From: CAJQQY01 sp045104975
GTDB taxonomy: Bacteria; Bacteroidota; Bacteroidia; Chitinophagales; Saprospiraceae
NCBI GenBank assembly: GCA_045104975.1
Contig: JBGCCY010000212.1
Location: forward strand, 1 to 55,220
Length of the DNA stretch: 55,220 nucleotides
Reading direction: 5' to 3'
Below the pieces are notes generated by a model. That model searched no databases, was not told the DNA's origin, and saw only the letters and a list, made by a program, of their open reading frames with translations. Below are positions 26,798-35,645 of this stretch, piece by piece; position 1 is the stretch's first letter, and each line of letters opens with the position of its first letter. The position numbers and the translations under genes were made by a program.

Positions 26798-29700
26798 ATG
26801 AATAATGCAGTACCATTAAATTTGGAATTTCCAGCACTCGTTAGCCTGATCAAAAACGAGGAAAAAGAGCAGTATCAATCTACTCCACTTTTCTTTAGTT
26901 TTTCAAGCTATGCACATCCACGTTTTGAAGGTTCGGTTTCCAAAATGAAATCGGCTATTCAAAATGCAGTAAAGGGGTATATTTTAGAAAGTGTTACGTT
27001 AGATGATCTAATTTGGTTCAGGTTTAATCCAACGATTGATTATCAAATTTTCAACTTAACTATTCCGATTCCTGGGAAAAAAGATCAGCAAGGAAGATTT
27101 GGAATTGCATTTTTCGAATTGCATAACATTACATTTGCATCTTTACCACATTTCAATGGAACGATGTATGTAGTCGAAAAAAATAGAAAAAGTAGGTTCA
27201 ATCTGGAACAACAAGCGACCAAAGTAATTAGTCAATTATTAAAAAAATATCATTCCAACGAACCTAGTGAGTTTGAATTTAATCATTATACCTCTCCTGA
27301 AAAAGAGTTTGTCACCTCTGTTGAAATTCCAATTCAAGCAGTTCATGATAATTTTTCCTTTGTTTACGAACATCAAAAATCATTTGCTGATCGGTATGCA
27401 GCTGATTCAAAAATGGATGGTGAAAATGAAGTTTGGAAAATTTCTAAGAACTTAAATAATAGTTTTCCTAATGATTTAAATCGAGCCTTTTATCAAGAAA
27501 AAATGATCGAAAGATTGGAGAATCTTTTATTTGATCAACCTTTTAAAAATACGCCGATCGCCATAGTTGGAAAAGAAGGAGTCGGGAAAAAAAGTGTCAT
27601 TCACGAAACTCTATTTCAACACATCGAAGAGTTTAATAAAAAATCTCGAACGATTTGGCATATCGATCCCACCCGAATTATTACGGGAATGAGCATCGTA
27701 GGCATGTGGCAAAAAAGGATGGAAGCGGTTTTAAATTTTATCAAAAATCCCTATCAAAAAAACAAAGGGTCAGATATTATTTTAATTGATAATGCGGTGG
27801 CAATGCTAAACATTGGAAAATCTGCTCAAAATAATATGACGGTCAATGATGTCCTCAAACCATATTTAGAAAAAAGATCAATTCAACTTATCATCCTTGC
27901 GACTCCTGAAGAATGGAAAATCATTCAAGAAAAAGATCGACGGTATGCTGACCTTTTTCAGATGATTCGAATGGATGAACCTGACCTGAAAAATGCTACA
28001 AAAATGGCTCTCGAAAATCGTAAGGTTTTAGAAAACTCTCATAATTGTACCATTTCCATCAAAGCGATTCAATCTCTTTTTGACTTCCAAAGAAATTATT
28101 TAGAACGAAAAGCACTTCCTGGTAGCATCATAAATATCATGCGCCAATTAGCGGTAAAACATCAAGGTCAGAGAATTGATGTACTTGAGGTGCGAGCTGA
28201 ATTTGAAACCTTTAGCGGACTTAATCAAGATATCTTTGACATTCCAAATTCATCGGAAGAAGAAAGCTTTTATCAAAAAATCAGCCATGATTTAGTGGGG
28301 CAACCAAAAGCAGTTGACACTTTATCGAATGTAATCCACACCATCAAAGCTCGATTGACTACTCCAAACAAACCACTTGGATCCTTTATGTTTATTGGGC
28401 CGACAGGTGTTGGAAAAACGCAAGCTGCCAAAGTTTTATCTAAATTCTTGACTGGAAGCGAATCGAGTTTGATGCAATTTGACATGAATGAATTCATCGA
28501 TCATACTGCGGTGCAAAGATTGATTGGTGACGCTCAAAATCCAGAAGGCCAATTAACTGGTATGGTTCGATATCAACCTTTTGGAGTGGTCTTGCTAGAT
28601 GAAATTGAAAAAGCACATCCTAAAGTTTTGGACTTACTACTTCAACTTTTGGACGATGCTCGATTGACAGATAGCCTTGGTCGTACGATTGATTTTTCCA
28701 ATATCATTATCATCATGACATCGAATATTGGAGCGAATCAAGTTTCTTCGCAAGCAGGTTTTAAAACGTCCAACCAAGATGATGGCGCAATTTATCGTAA
28801 GGCAGTAGAAAATAAATTTCGTCCAGAATTTGTCAATCGAATTGATGAAATCGTGATTTTTAATTCGCTTGAAATGGAGCATATCTTAGATATCGCTCGA
28901 TTGCAAATCAAAGATTTATTATCACGAGATGGATTTGTTCGAAGAACAACTATTTTAAATATTGAAGCAGAAGCATTGGAATGGGTCGCTCGTCGAGGGT
29001 TTAATTCTCGTATGGGTGGACGTGCATTGAAACGACAAATTGAAAAAGATTTGACAGCTTTGACTGCCGCACAATTAGTCAGCAGTTATTCGACTAGTCC
29101 AATTTTATTTGAAATTTCCTTATTTAAAAATCGACTCGTACCTGTAATTTCACCGCTTAAATTTGTGGGACCTTTAGAAGAGAATTGGTTTCCAGAATTA
29201 CCAGAAGCTGAAAAAGGAAAAGGATTTTATCTTCGCCTAAAACGGATTTTGGAAACCATTGAAAAGCAAATTCAACAAATGGAAAGTGATGATTCAGAAG
29301 ATCATGCGATAGTCGATTATTCCAAAAGTCATCATTATAGTTTTAAGGAAAAAATTTCAGAGACGAAAGAAAGGATTGTGCATTTATCATTAGGTTTTAG
29401 AGATAAAAAATTCCACCTAGATCCTGCGATTCCTTTACGACTAAAACGAAATACCATTTGGAGTGATTCTGATAAAATTTTAAAAGAAAATTATAAAGAT
29501 TTATTTTTCCAACAAGAAGGTTTAGCGGAAATAAGTGAAATTTATAATCGAACTAATATTCAATACAATACGATTCAAACAGAATTTTTAAACAGCTTTT
29601 TGGAAGTAGCGATGCTCAAACTTTTTTCCAAAAATTTTATTAAAAACCAATTGCAAAAAGTGACGCTCCGATTTGAAAGTGCTGTTCATAATTCTGGGCA

Positions 29701-30091
29701 AGAACAGATTGAGTATCTTTTTAAATTGTACAACAACCTTTTCGATTATCTTCATTTAGAAAAAGAGGTGGATGAAGAGAAACAATTTATCCGCTTGGAA
29801 GGATATTCTCTTTTCAGTTTTTTGAAAGGGGAAGAAGGAATTCATTTATTCCATATGCCACATGAAAATCCAATTCCAATAAGAGTGATTTTGGATTTTG
29901 GAAAACCAAAAATGAAAGCCATTCATAACCTTGTTGTCAGAGGATATGATAACCAAAATGCATTGACAGATTTTAGAACAAATTTTATCAATGCGGTAAA
30001 TATTACTAATGAGGAATTTTTATTGTTGGTATATGCAGGGATGGCTTCGAGTGTTAGGAATCGGTTGATTCCGCCGTCTAGGAAGAAATGA
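26798..30091 (+). CDS. ClpB/ClpC-like double AAA+ protein with degenerate first module and extra C-terminal domain
   Basis: A 1097-residue cytosolic protein. Residues 1-220 are unassigned but not the usual Clp N-domain. The first AAA+ (about 235-460) has Walker A GKEGVGKKS (258-266), but Walker B ends ILIDN (328-332) instead of IDE, and the pore region reads GMSIVGMWQKRM without the aromatic pore residue. The second (about 495-780) is canonical: GPTGVGKT (534-541), VVLLDEIEKAHP (597-608), IMTSNIGA, and FRPEFVNRID (674-683), then a Clp small domain with GGRALKR. About 320 further residues follow, including GYSLFSFLKGEEGIHLF, which weakly recalls the peptide-chain-release-factor PCRF region. 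It is divergent from a CbbX-like ATPase. It is probably an unfoldase with one working ring. Confidence 0.82.
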   Translation: MNNAVPLNLEFPALVSLIKNEEKEQYQSTPLFFSFSSYAHPRFEGSVSKMKSAIQNAVKGYILESVTLDDLIWFRFNPTIDYQIFNLTIPIPGKKDQQGRFGIAFFELHNITFASLPHFNGTMYVVEKNRKSRFNLEQQATKVISQLLKKYHSNEPSEFEFNHYTSPEKEFVTSVEIPIQAVHDNFSFVYEHQKSFADRYAADSKMDGENEVWKISKNLNNSFPNDLNRAFYQEKMIERLENLLFDQPFKNTPIAIVGKEGVGKKSVIHETLFQHIEEFNKKSRTIWHIDPTRIITGMSIVGMWQKRMEAVLNFIKNPYQKNKGSDIILIDNAVAMLNIGKSAQNNMTVNDVLKPYLEKRSIQLIILATPEEWKIIQEKDRRYADLFQMIRMDEPDLKNATKMALENRKVLENSHNCTISIKAIQSLFDFQRNYLERKALPGSIINIMRQLAVKHQGQRIDVLEVRAEFETFSGLNQDIFDIPNSSEEESFYQKISHDLVGQPKAVDTLSNVIHTIKARLTTPNKPLGSFMFIGPTGVGKTQAAKVLSKFLTGSESSLMQFDMNEFIDHTAVQRLIGDAQNPEGQLTGMVRYQPFGVVLLDEIEKAHPKVLDLLLQLLDDARLTDSLGRTIDFSNIIIIMTSNIGANQVSSQAGFKTSNQDDGAIYRKAVENKFRPEFVNRIDEIVIFNSLEMEHILDIARLQIKDLLSRDGFVRRTTILNIEAEALEWVARRGFNSRMGGRALKRQIEKDLTALTAAQLVSSYSTSPILFEISLFKNRLVPVISPLKFVGPLEENWFPELPEAEKGKGFYLRLKRILETIEKQIQQMESDDSEDHAIVDYSKSHHYSFKEKISETKERIVHLSLGFRDKKFHLDPAIPLRLKRNTIWSDSDKILKENYKDLFFQQEGLAEISEIYNRTNIQYNTIQTEFLNSFLEVAMLKLFSKNFIKNQLQKVTLRFESAVHNSGQEQIEYLFKLYNNLFDYLHLEKEVDEEKQFIRLEGYSLFSFLKGEEGIHLFHMPHENPIPIRVILDFGKPKMKAIHNLVVRGYDNQNALTDFRTNFINAVNITNEEFLLLVYAGMASSVRNRLIPPSRKK

Positions 30092-30152
30092 TTTTGAATA
30101 TCCAATTTATGGTTTCAATGAGAAGCAAAGTTGGATATTGGATATTTAAAAT
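30090..30152. repeat. Imperfect palindrome built from TTGGATA units
   Basis: GAATATCCAA on the left pairs with the right arm, which contains TTGGATA twice in 7-base phase (30131-30144). It lies directly after the AAA+ stop codon. It resembles the heptamer-phased intergenic repeats elsewhere in the window. Confidence 0.55.
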
Positions 30153-30321
30153 CGTTCCCCGATTTCTCATTTGAACTTCTCCTCTAATAAGTTGTTTACT
30201 TATTGATTAAAAATTACATTTGCAATCTTTTTTAGAATCATTAAAAATAACCGTTTTTAAACAAATACTGTTGTTACGCTAAAAAAACAGGATTTGTTGA
30301 AAAACCAAAACATTAATTAAT

Positions 30322-30663
30322 ATGGCGACGGTAAAATTTACCTTCGAGGATAAAAATATACCACCTAAAACGGTAGAAAATATAGAAGAAGGTTTCACAA
30401 TTTTGGAAGCTGCTGAAGAAAATGATGTTCATTTGAGTCATAATTGTGGCGAAGTTTGTGCTTGCAGCACTTGCCATGTTTATGTTCATGCTGGAGATCA
30501 ATTTTTGGAAGAAATTTCTGACAAAGAAGAAGACTTTATTGATCGAGCGATCAACCCAAGATTAGAATCTCGATTAGGTTGTCAATGTGTCATTTTAAAA
30601 GATGATGCCATCATTGAAGTTGAAATTCCAGATCAATCTCGAATCATTGGACACGAACATTAA
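30322..30663 (+). CDS. fdx: 2Fe-2S ferredoxin, adrenodoxin/ISC type
   Basis: A 113-residue electron carrier for iron-sulfur cluster assembly or other redox partners. The cluster ligands are Cys42, Cys48, Cys51 (within CGEVCACSTC) and Cys87 (in RLGCQC); Cys46 and Cys89 are extra, as is common in ISC ferredoxins. The protein has about the usual length. An iscX gene follows about 175 bases later, as in the tail of enterobacterial isc operons, which supports an assembly role. iscS, iscU and hscAB are not in the window. Confidence 0.88.
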   Translation: MATVKFTFEDKNIPPKTVENIEEGFTILEAAEENDVHLSHNCGEVCACSTCHVYVHAGDQFLEEISDKEEDFIDRAINPRLESRLGCQCVILKDDAIIEVEIPDQSRIIGHEH

Positions 30664-30664
30664 C

Positions 30665-30830
30665 TTAGAGTATGGAGATTTTGAGTATTGGGATATCGAG
30701 AATATTTCTCGATTTTTTAATTTTCAAAATCTCCACATTCATTTATAAAATCATGCTTTTCACATTCTGATTTTATGCCTTGAGAAATAAACTCAATACT
30801 CATTAATCAGAATCCCAATACTATAAAAAA
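30665..30830. repeat. Imperfect inverted repeats between ferredoxin and iscX
   Basis: GAGTATGGAGATTTTGA (30668-30684) and TCAAAATCTCCACATTC (30724-30740) pair over 15 of 17 positions. Nearby words such as GAGTATTGGGAT and its complement ATCCCAATACT recur in roughly 7-base steps. It resembles the heptamer family but the phase drifts. Confidence 0.55.
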
Positions 30831-30837
30831 ATAAATT

Positions 30838-31083
30838 ATGAGTTTTAAAGATATAGACGATTTTCCAATTAACTGGCTTGATCATGAAGACATTGCCATG
30901 AAATTGTATGACAAATTTGGCGATGATTTTTCAGAGCAAAAAATCTATCGAATTCGATTTACTGACTTGATTGACTGGATTTTAAGTATTCCCAATTTTG
31001 AAGGAAAAAAGGAAGAATGCAACGAAGGACATTTGGAGCAAATCCAAGCGAAATGGGTGTATGAATGGAGAGATAATCAATAA
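30838..31083 (+). CDS. iscX: IscX (Fe-S assembly accessory protein)
   Basis: An 81-residue acidic cytosolic protein. The pattern DFPINWLDHEDIAMKLYDKF, then DLIDWILSIPNFEG and WVYEWRDNQ at the end matches IscX, which binds IscS and ferrous iron and adjusts the rate of cluster assembly. Length is near the usual 66-70 residues plus a short insertion. Adjacent to a ferredoxin gene on the same strand. IscX is typical of Proteobacteria, so its presence here is worth noting. Confidence 0.85.
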   Translation: MSFKDIDDFPINWLDHEDIAMKLYDKFGDDFSEQKIYRIRFTDLIDWILSIPNFEGKKEECNEGHLEQIQAKWVYEWRDNQ

Positions 31084-31099
31084 TCATTCGCTTCGCTTA

Positions 31100-31172
31100 T
31101 CGTTAGACATTTTACGTTGAACGTTTCCCTAATTATAAAAATGTTCAACGTAAAACGTCCATCGTAAAACGT
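31100..31172. repeat. Heptamer-phased palindrome (site E)
   Basis: Left arm: TCGTTAG, ACATTTT, ACGTTGA, ACGTTTC in exact phase (31100-31127). Right arm: TCAACGT, AAAACGT, CCATCGT, AAAACGT (31145-31172). The right arm is nearly the same sequence as the right arm of site D, 15 kb away. It lies between iscX and kdsC. Confidence 0.85.
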
Positions 31173-31179
31173 CTTCAAT

Positions 31180-31686
31180 ATGAATTACCTAGAGAAATTT
31201 AAAGATATTCAAACCTTCATTTTTGATGTAGATGGAGTGTTGACCAATAGCGAAATCATCGTTTTGGAAAGTGGGAAACTACTTCGCAAAATGAGTATTC
31301 GAGATGGTTATGCTATTAAACATGCTTTAAAAAGTGGCTATCAAGTCGTCATTATCACCGGCGGAAAATCAGAAGGAGTCGTAACTCGATTAAATAATTT
31401 AGGAGTCAAAGATGTATACGCTGGAGTGAGTGACAAAATGGAAGTGTACGAAGAATTGGTTGACATTTATGGTTTACACCCGATCAATATCTTGTACATG
31501 GGTGATGATTTTCCAGACATCGAAGTCATGCATAAAGTAGGAATTGCCGCTTGCCCAAAAGATGCTGCTCATGAAGTTATTGAGATAGCTGATTACATTT
31601 CTCCGATCGAAGGTGGCAAAGGTTGCGCACGAGACGTAATTGAAAAAGTGATGCGACTACATGGAAAATGGATGCCCGAAAATTAA
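31180..31686 (+). CDS. kdsC: KdsC-like HAD phosphatase (3-deoxy-D-manno-octulosonate-8-phosphate phosphatase)
   Basis: A 168-residue HAD enzyme that removes phosphate from KDO-8-phosphate in lipopolysaccharide core synthesis. Motif 1 DVDGVLTNSE (with nucleophile Asp), motif 2 IITGGKSEGV, the K of SDKMEVYEEL, and motif 3 MGDDFPDIEVM are visible. Length and lack of a cap domain match KdsC tetramers. It starts a rightward set kdsC-prenyltransferase-maf that I recall as common in Bacteroidota. Nearby KDO genes kdsA/kdsB are not in the window. Confidence 0.85.
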   Translation: MNYLEKFKDIQTFIFDVDGVLTNSEIIVLESGKLLRKMSIRDGYAIKHALKSGYQVVIITGGKSEGVVTRLNNLGVKDVYAGVSDKMEVYEELVDIYGLHPINILYMGDDFPDIEVMHKVGIAACPKDAAHEVIEIADYISPIEGGKGCARDVIEKVMRLHGKWMPEN

Positions 31687-31775
31687 TGGTTAATGTATAA
31701 TGGTGAATTGTTAATCCAGTAATTGTTAGCACTCAGCAGTATTAATCTTTCACCATTATACATTAACCACTAAAA
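31684..31775. repeat. Heptamer-phased palindrome (site F)
   Basis: The left arm includes TAATGGT, TAATGTA, TAATGGT and GAATTGT in exact 7-base phase (31684-31711). The right arm has ATTAATC, TTTCACC, ATTATAC, ATTAACC (31741-31768). The arms pair over most of their length. The left arm begins at the kdsC stop codon, and the next gene starts 4 bases after the right arm. Confidence 0.85.
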
Positions 31776-31778
31776 AAA

Positions 31779-32690
31779 ATGTCTTTCCTAAAACTCATCC
31801 GATTTCCTAATCTTATCATTGTTGTTCTCACACAATATTTATTGCAATATTTGATCTTAGTTCCCGCATTTGAATTGGCTGGGGTCTCTCCTCTTTTAGA
31901 TCATTTTCATTTTTCGATTTTAGTTTTATCAACTGTTTTGATTGCAGCGGGTGGCTACATTATTAATGATTTGGAAGACTATGAAATCGATCTTTTAAAC
32001 AAACCAGACAAAGTAATTATCAACCAATTTATCTCTGCCGAAAATGCCTGGAAAATGTATTGGGGCGTTTCAATTTTTGGCTTTTTGATTTCCCTTTATT
32101 TGGCTTTTTATGTGAGAAATTTACCCTTGGTTTTCATTTATCCTACCGCAATTTTTTTACTCTACTTTTATTCTAAATCTTTGAAAAAAAGTGTTTTATG
32201 GGGCAATGTGATTGTTGGTGTTTTTTGTGCATTTGTGGCAGGAATCGTTATTTTTGCGGAGCGTGAAAATGTTTGGGAAATGAAAGAGTTCGGTGCAGAA
32301 GTCTCCAATATTTTTATTTTCTATTTGCTATTTGCTTTTTTTTCTACGATGTTTCGAGAGATTATTAAAGATATTGAAGATGAGGACGGAGATCGAAAAA
32401 ATGGGTGTCGCACCCTTCCAATTGTTTTTGGAAAAACGAAAGCAAAATGGGTCGCAATATTTTTTGGAAATATATTGTTATGTGTTTTAGGATATTGGCT
32501 TTTCCTAAAAAAAGAAAACGGATTTGACCTTGGATTTTTCTATATTTTGGTAGGAATAATTGCTCCATTATTATTTTCTATAATCAAATTATTTTTAGCT
32601 AAAACAAAAAAAGAATTTCATTTATTAAGTCAAATTTCAAAATACATTATGCTCTCAGGGATTTTGTATTTACTAATTTTGAGTTTCTGA
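31779..32690 (+). CDS. UbiA-family membrane prenyltransferase (geranylgeranyl-type)
   Basis: A 303-residue inner-membrane enzyme with about eight helices. The first Asp motif is NDLEDYEIDLLNKPDKVI (about 64-81, NDxxDxxxD), the second DIEDEDGDRKNGCRTLPI (about 198-215, DxxDxxxD). These bind the Mg-pyrophosphate of the isoprenoid donor. In Bacteroidota the version beside maf and kdsC is usually annotated geranylgeranylglycerol-phosphate geranylgeranyltransferase-like; the acceptor is not known from sequence. It ends inside a GC-richer palindrome before maf. Confidence 0.82.
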   Translation: MSFLKLIRFPNLIIVVLTQYLLQYLILVPAFELAGVSPLLDHFHFSILVLSTVLIAAGGYIINDLEDYEIDLLNKPDKVIINQFISAENAWKMYWGVSIFGFLISLYLAFYVRNLPLVFIYPTAIFLLYFYSKSLKKSVLWGNVIVGVFCAFVAGIVIFAERENVWEMKEFGAEVSNIFIFYLLFAFFSTMFREIIKDIEDEDGDRKNGCRTLPIVFGKTKAKWVAIFFGNILLCVLGYWLFLKKENGFDLGFFYILVGIIAPLLFSIIKLFLAKTKKEFHLLSQISKYIMLSGILYLLILSF

Positions 32691-32751
32691 GATCGCTTCG
32701 CTGACAGAGGACAGATCGCTCGCTTTGCTCGCTGTCAGCGAAGGGATCTTC
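32689..32751. repeat. GC-richer palindrome between the prenyltransferase and maf genes
   Basis: GAGATCGCTTCGCTGACAG (32689-32707) pairs with CTGTCAGCGAAGGGATCTTC (32732-32751) with one bulge. The loop holds more GCTCGC words. It starts inside the prenyltransferase stop codon and ends about 19 bases before the maf ATG. GCTTCGC words also occur at sites E and H. Confidence 0.75.
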
Positions 32752-32769
32752 TCCAAAAAAAATAAAATT

Positions 32770-33336
32770 ATGATCAACCGAAAAATCATTCTCGCTTCCA
32801 AATCTCCTCGACGAAGTCAACTCCTTCGAGAGGCTGGTTTCCAATTTGAAATCCAAACTCGCGACATCGAAGAGACTTATCCTTCTACCCTTCCAGCCGA
32901 AGAAGTAGCAGAGTTTTTAGCAGAAAAAAAAGCAGATGGGGTGAAAGATTTCCTCAAGTCAAATGAAATAATTTTGACCTCAGATACCACCGTCGTGATG
33001 GGAAATACTATTTTTGGCAAACCAAAAGATGCTCATGATGCGTTTGATATATTGAAAACACTTTCAGGAAAATCACATAAAGTAATCACAGGGGTTTGTC
33101 TTTTATCAAAAGATAAAAAACGAATTTTCAAAGGCGTTTCTAAAGTTACATTTGACAAATTATCAGATTCGGAAATACGCTACTACATCAATGAATTCAA
33201 GCCTTTTGACAAAGCAGGTGCCTATGCCATTCAAGAATGGATTGGACTTTGCAAAATAAAAAAAGTGAAGGGAACTTACTCCAATATCGTAGGTTTACCG
33301 ATGCGAAAAGTTTATAAAGAATTAATGAAATTTTAA
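32770..33336 (+). CDS. maf: Maf-family nucleotide pyrophosphatase
   Basis: A cytosolic protein of about 188 residues from ATG 32770; the longer upstream frame would begin inside the palindrome, so I prefer this start. Visible motifs: ILASKSPRRSQLLREAGF (the SxxR P-loop-like start), SDTTVVMG and KPFDKAGAYAIQEW. Maf enzymes hydrolyse dTTP, UTP or modified nucleotides and guard against mutagenic nucleotides. The third gene of the kdsC set. Whether it prefers dTTP/UTP or m7GTP is not resolved here. Confidence 0.92.
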   Translation: MINRKIILASKSPRRSQLLREAGFQFEIQTRDIEETYPSTLPAEEVAEFLAEKKADGVKDFLKSNEIILTSDTTVVMGNTIFGKPKDAHDAFDILKTLSGKSHKVITGVCLLSKDKKRIFKGVSKVTFDKLSDSEIRYYINEFKPFDKAGAYAIQEWIGLCKIKKVKGTYSNIVGLPMRKVYKELMKF

Positions 33337-33345
33337 ATAAAAATA

Positions 33346-34359
33346 ATGAAATACTATTCTTCAAAAACCATTTTTTTCATTGCACTCCTTGCTTTGTTTT
33401 TTACAGCATGTGAAAATGAATCTTCAAATAATGATAATGACCAAATGCTAATTGACCAAGAAAACACCAAGGTTAGAATTCCAAAATTTGATGGAAATGC
33501 AGCTAAAGAATTCGTGGCGAAACAAGTTTCTTTTGGCACAAGAGTTCCTGGATCGGAAGGTCATCAAAAATGTAAAACTTGGTTGGTGAATCAATTTAAG
33601 TCCTTTGGTGCTGAAGTTATTCAGCAGGACTTTACTCCCACTACATTTAATAATGTAAAACTTAATGCCACCAACATCATCGCTCGGTATAATCCAAATG
33701 TAAAAGAAAGAATCATTTTGGGAGCACATTGGGATACTCGTCCTTTTGCAGATAAAGACCCAGATCCACTTCGACAAAGCGATCCAATTCTTGGTGCAGA
33801 CGATGCAGGAAGCGGCGTAGGAGTATTGTTAGAAATTGCAAAATTATTACAAAAAAATCCAATTCCAATGGGCATAGACATTGTACTTTTTGATGCAGAA
33901 GATTATGGTGATGACAAAGGAAACAATGTTGAAAGCTGGGGACTAGGTTCGCAATATTGGGCCAAGAATCCACATCTCAAAAGAGAAAATGTTAAGTATG
34001 GAATTTTGCTAGATATGGTCGGTGCCAAGGATGCAAAGTTTTATAAAGAGGGTTATTCCATGCAAGTAGCGCCACGATTAACTAATAAAATATGGTCGTT
34101 GGCAGCTAGCATGAAAAAGGATAATTTCTTCATCAATGAGAATGGTGGAGCAATTACGGATGATCACTATTTTGTGATAAAACATTTCGGAATGCCGATG
34201 GTAGACATCATTAATATGCCTTCTGAAAATTTTGGTTTTGGTGCTCATTGGCATACACATGGTGACAACATGGATGTGATTGATGTGAAGACTTTAGAGG
34301 CAGTTGGGCAGGTCGTAACTGCGGTGATTTATAAGGAATCGAATAAGGAATTTTTGTAG
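33346..34359 (+). CDS. Lipoprotein of the M28 / glutaminyl-cyclase family
   Basis: A 337-residue lipoprotein (lipobox ALFFTAC, Cys22). The body is the M28 zinc fold of bacterial glutaminyl cyclases: GAHWDTRPFADKDPD (about 126-140), GADDAGSGVGVLLE (about 151-164) and FDAEDYGDD (about 184-192) carry His, Asp and Glu ligands. The final PMVDIINMPSENFGFGAHWH stretch holds the last His. I recall the same combination in the type II QC of Porphyromonas. QC converts N-terminal Gln of exported proteins to pyroglutamate after signal peptidase cleavage; five proteins in this window have such a Gln. An aminopeptidase role is the alternative. 9 bases after maf. Confidence 0.8.
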   Translation: MKYYSSKTIFFIALLALFFTACENESSNNDNDQMLIDQENTKVRIPKFDGNAAKEFVAKQVSFGTRVPGSEGHQKCKTWLVNQFKSFGAEVIQQDFTPTTFNNVKLNATNIIARYNPNVKERIILGAHWDTRPFADKDPDPLRQSDPILGADDAGSGVGVLLEIAKLLQKNPIPMGIDIVLFDAEDYGDDKGNNVESWGLGSQYWAKNPHLKRENVKYGILLDMVGAKDAKFYKEGYSMQVAPRLTNKIWSLAASMKKDNFFINENGGAITDDHYFVIKHFGMPMVDIINMPSENFGFGAHWHTHGDNMDVIDVKTLEAVGQVVTAVIYKESNKEFL

Positions 34360-34500
34360 AAAAGAATGAGTTCCAACCAATTTAGAAAAATAATCGTCTA
34401 TCATTGTAGAAACTAGATCCATCTATTTTTACTTAATAAAAGTATTGGTTTATCAGGTTTTCCCTAGGTCAATAAAGTAAAAAATAAAATAGAATTGCCA

Positions 34501-35499
34501 ATGAAACATATGTTTTTCATCTTAGGATTATTGATGACAATAAATTCATTTTCTCAAATCAAATACAAAGGTGGAAATATTTCTACCGAAGATGATAATG
34601 AAACTTTCTCAGTAAAGGTAAATATCGAATTAGTAACAAGCTTAGATTCTGAAATAGATAGTATCGAAATCAATTTTGGTGACGGAAGTTTAGAATGGGC
34701 TTATGCTTATGAACAAATCGAATATCCGGATTTTAATACCCTAATTTCAAAATTTACTACCAACCATCATTTTCCAGGATTTGGACATTATGCAATTTCA
34801 ATTCAAGATTGTTGTTGGAGTGAAACGGGGATAAACACAACGGAATTGAATAATTCTGAATTTGTTATTCTAAGAGAACACACAGTTGTTAATCCTCAGT
34901 TTAGTTCCATTGGAAGCAGTCCAATTTCCATCAATTCATTCAATCTTATTGAGGCAGAAAATCAAAGTGTACTAATTTTCACTCCTCAGTTTTTTGATTC
35001 AGAAGGTGACAGTATTTCAATAAAATTAATTCCTCCTATTGGAGATTCTTTAGTTCAAAATAATTATTTATTTCCTGATGAGATCAATCCGAGTCCAAAT
35101 AATATCTTTTCAATTAACGACTTGAACCAAGTCATCTGGGCAACCCCTCAAGAAATTGGAGAATACCATTTTGGATATGAGTTAACGGAGTATAGGAATG
35201 GAGAAGAATTATCTAAAGAGAATGGAATTTCTATGATTATTGTCAATGAAACTACTTCTACTCAAGAAAAATTATCGGTCAAAGAACTTAAGATATATCC
35301 TAATCCAGTATCAAATGAAATTAATATTCAAATAGAAGATGACGTTGAATATGTAATTTATAATATTCAAGGCCAAAGAATTTTATCGGGTAAAGGGTAT
35401 AGTCCAAAAATACAAGTGAAAGATTTTCCAAAAGGAACTTATACTTTGTCAGTATTTCAAGAGGGTAAGAATTCCTCAACTCTAATTATAAAAGAATAA
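34501..35499 (+). CDS. Secreted protein with T9SS sorting domain
   Basis: A 332-residue exported protein. I start it at ATG 34501, before the signal peptide MKHMFFILGLLMTINSFS, with cleavage before Gln. The TTG two codons earlier is not needed. A PKD-like beta domain follows (SIEINFGDGSLEWAY, then HHFPGFGHYAISI), then a second beta domain, and the C-terminal T9SS type A sorting domain (KIYPNPVSNEINIQ ... KGTYTLSVFQEGKNSSTLIIKE). The protein should be secreted and attached by T9SS. Target surface or ligand unknown. Confidence 0.88.
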   Translation: MKHMFFILGLLMTINSFSQIKYKGGNISTEDDNETFSVKVNIELVTSLDSEIDSIEINFGDGSLEWAYAYEQIEYPDFNTLISKFTTNHHFPGFGHYAISIQDCCWSETGINTTELNNSEFVILREHTVVNPQFSSIGSSPISINSFNLIEAENQSVLIFTPQFFDSEGDSISIKLIPPIGDSLVQNNYLFPDEINPSPNNIFSINDLNQVIWATPQEIGEYHFGYELTEYRNGEELSKENGISMIIVNETTSTQEKLSVKELKIYPNPVSNEINIQIEDDVEYVIYNIQGQRILSGKGYSPKIQVKDFPKGTYTLSVFQEGKNSSTLIIKE

Positions 35500-35645
35500 C
35501 CAATAACTTATTAGCCAGATGAATATTAGCATCAAACTTAAATGACTCAACATTAACCTTTTTAGTTTTCTGTCTTTCCTTAAACTAAATAGCAGTAGTT
35601 TCCGTTAAATTAAAAAGTCTTATTTTTAGAAAAAAATCCAAGATT

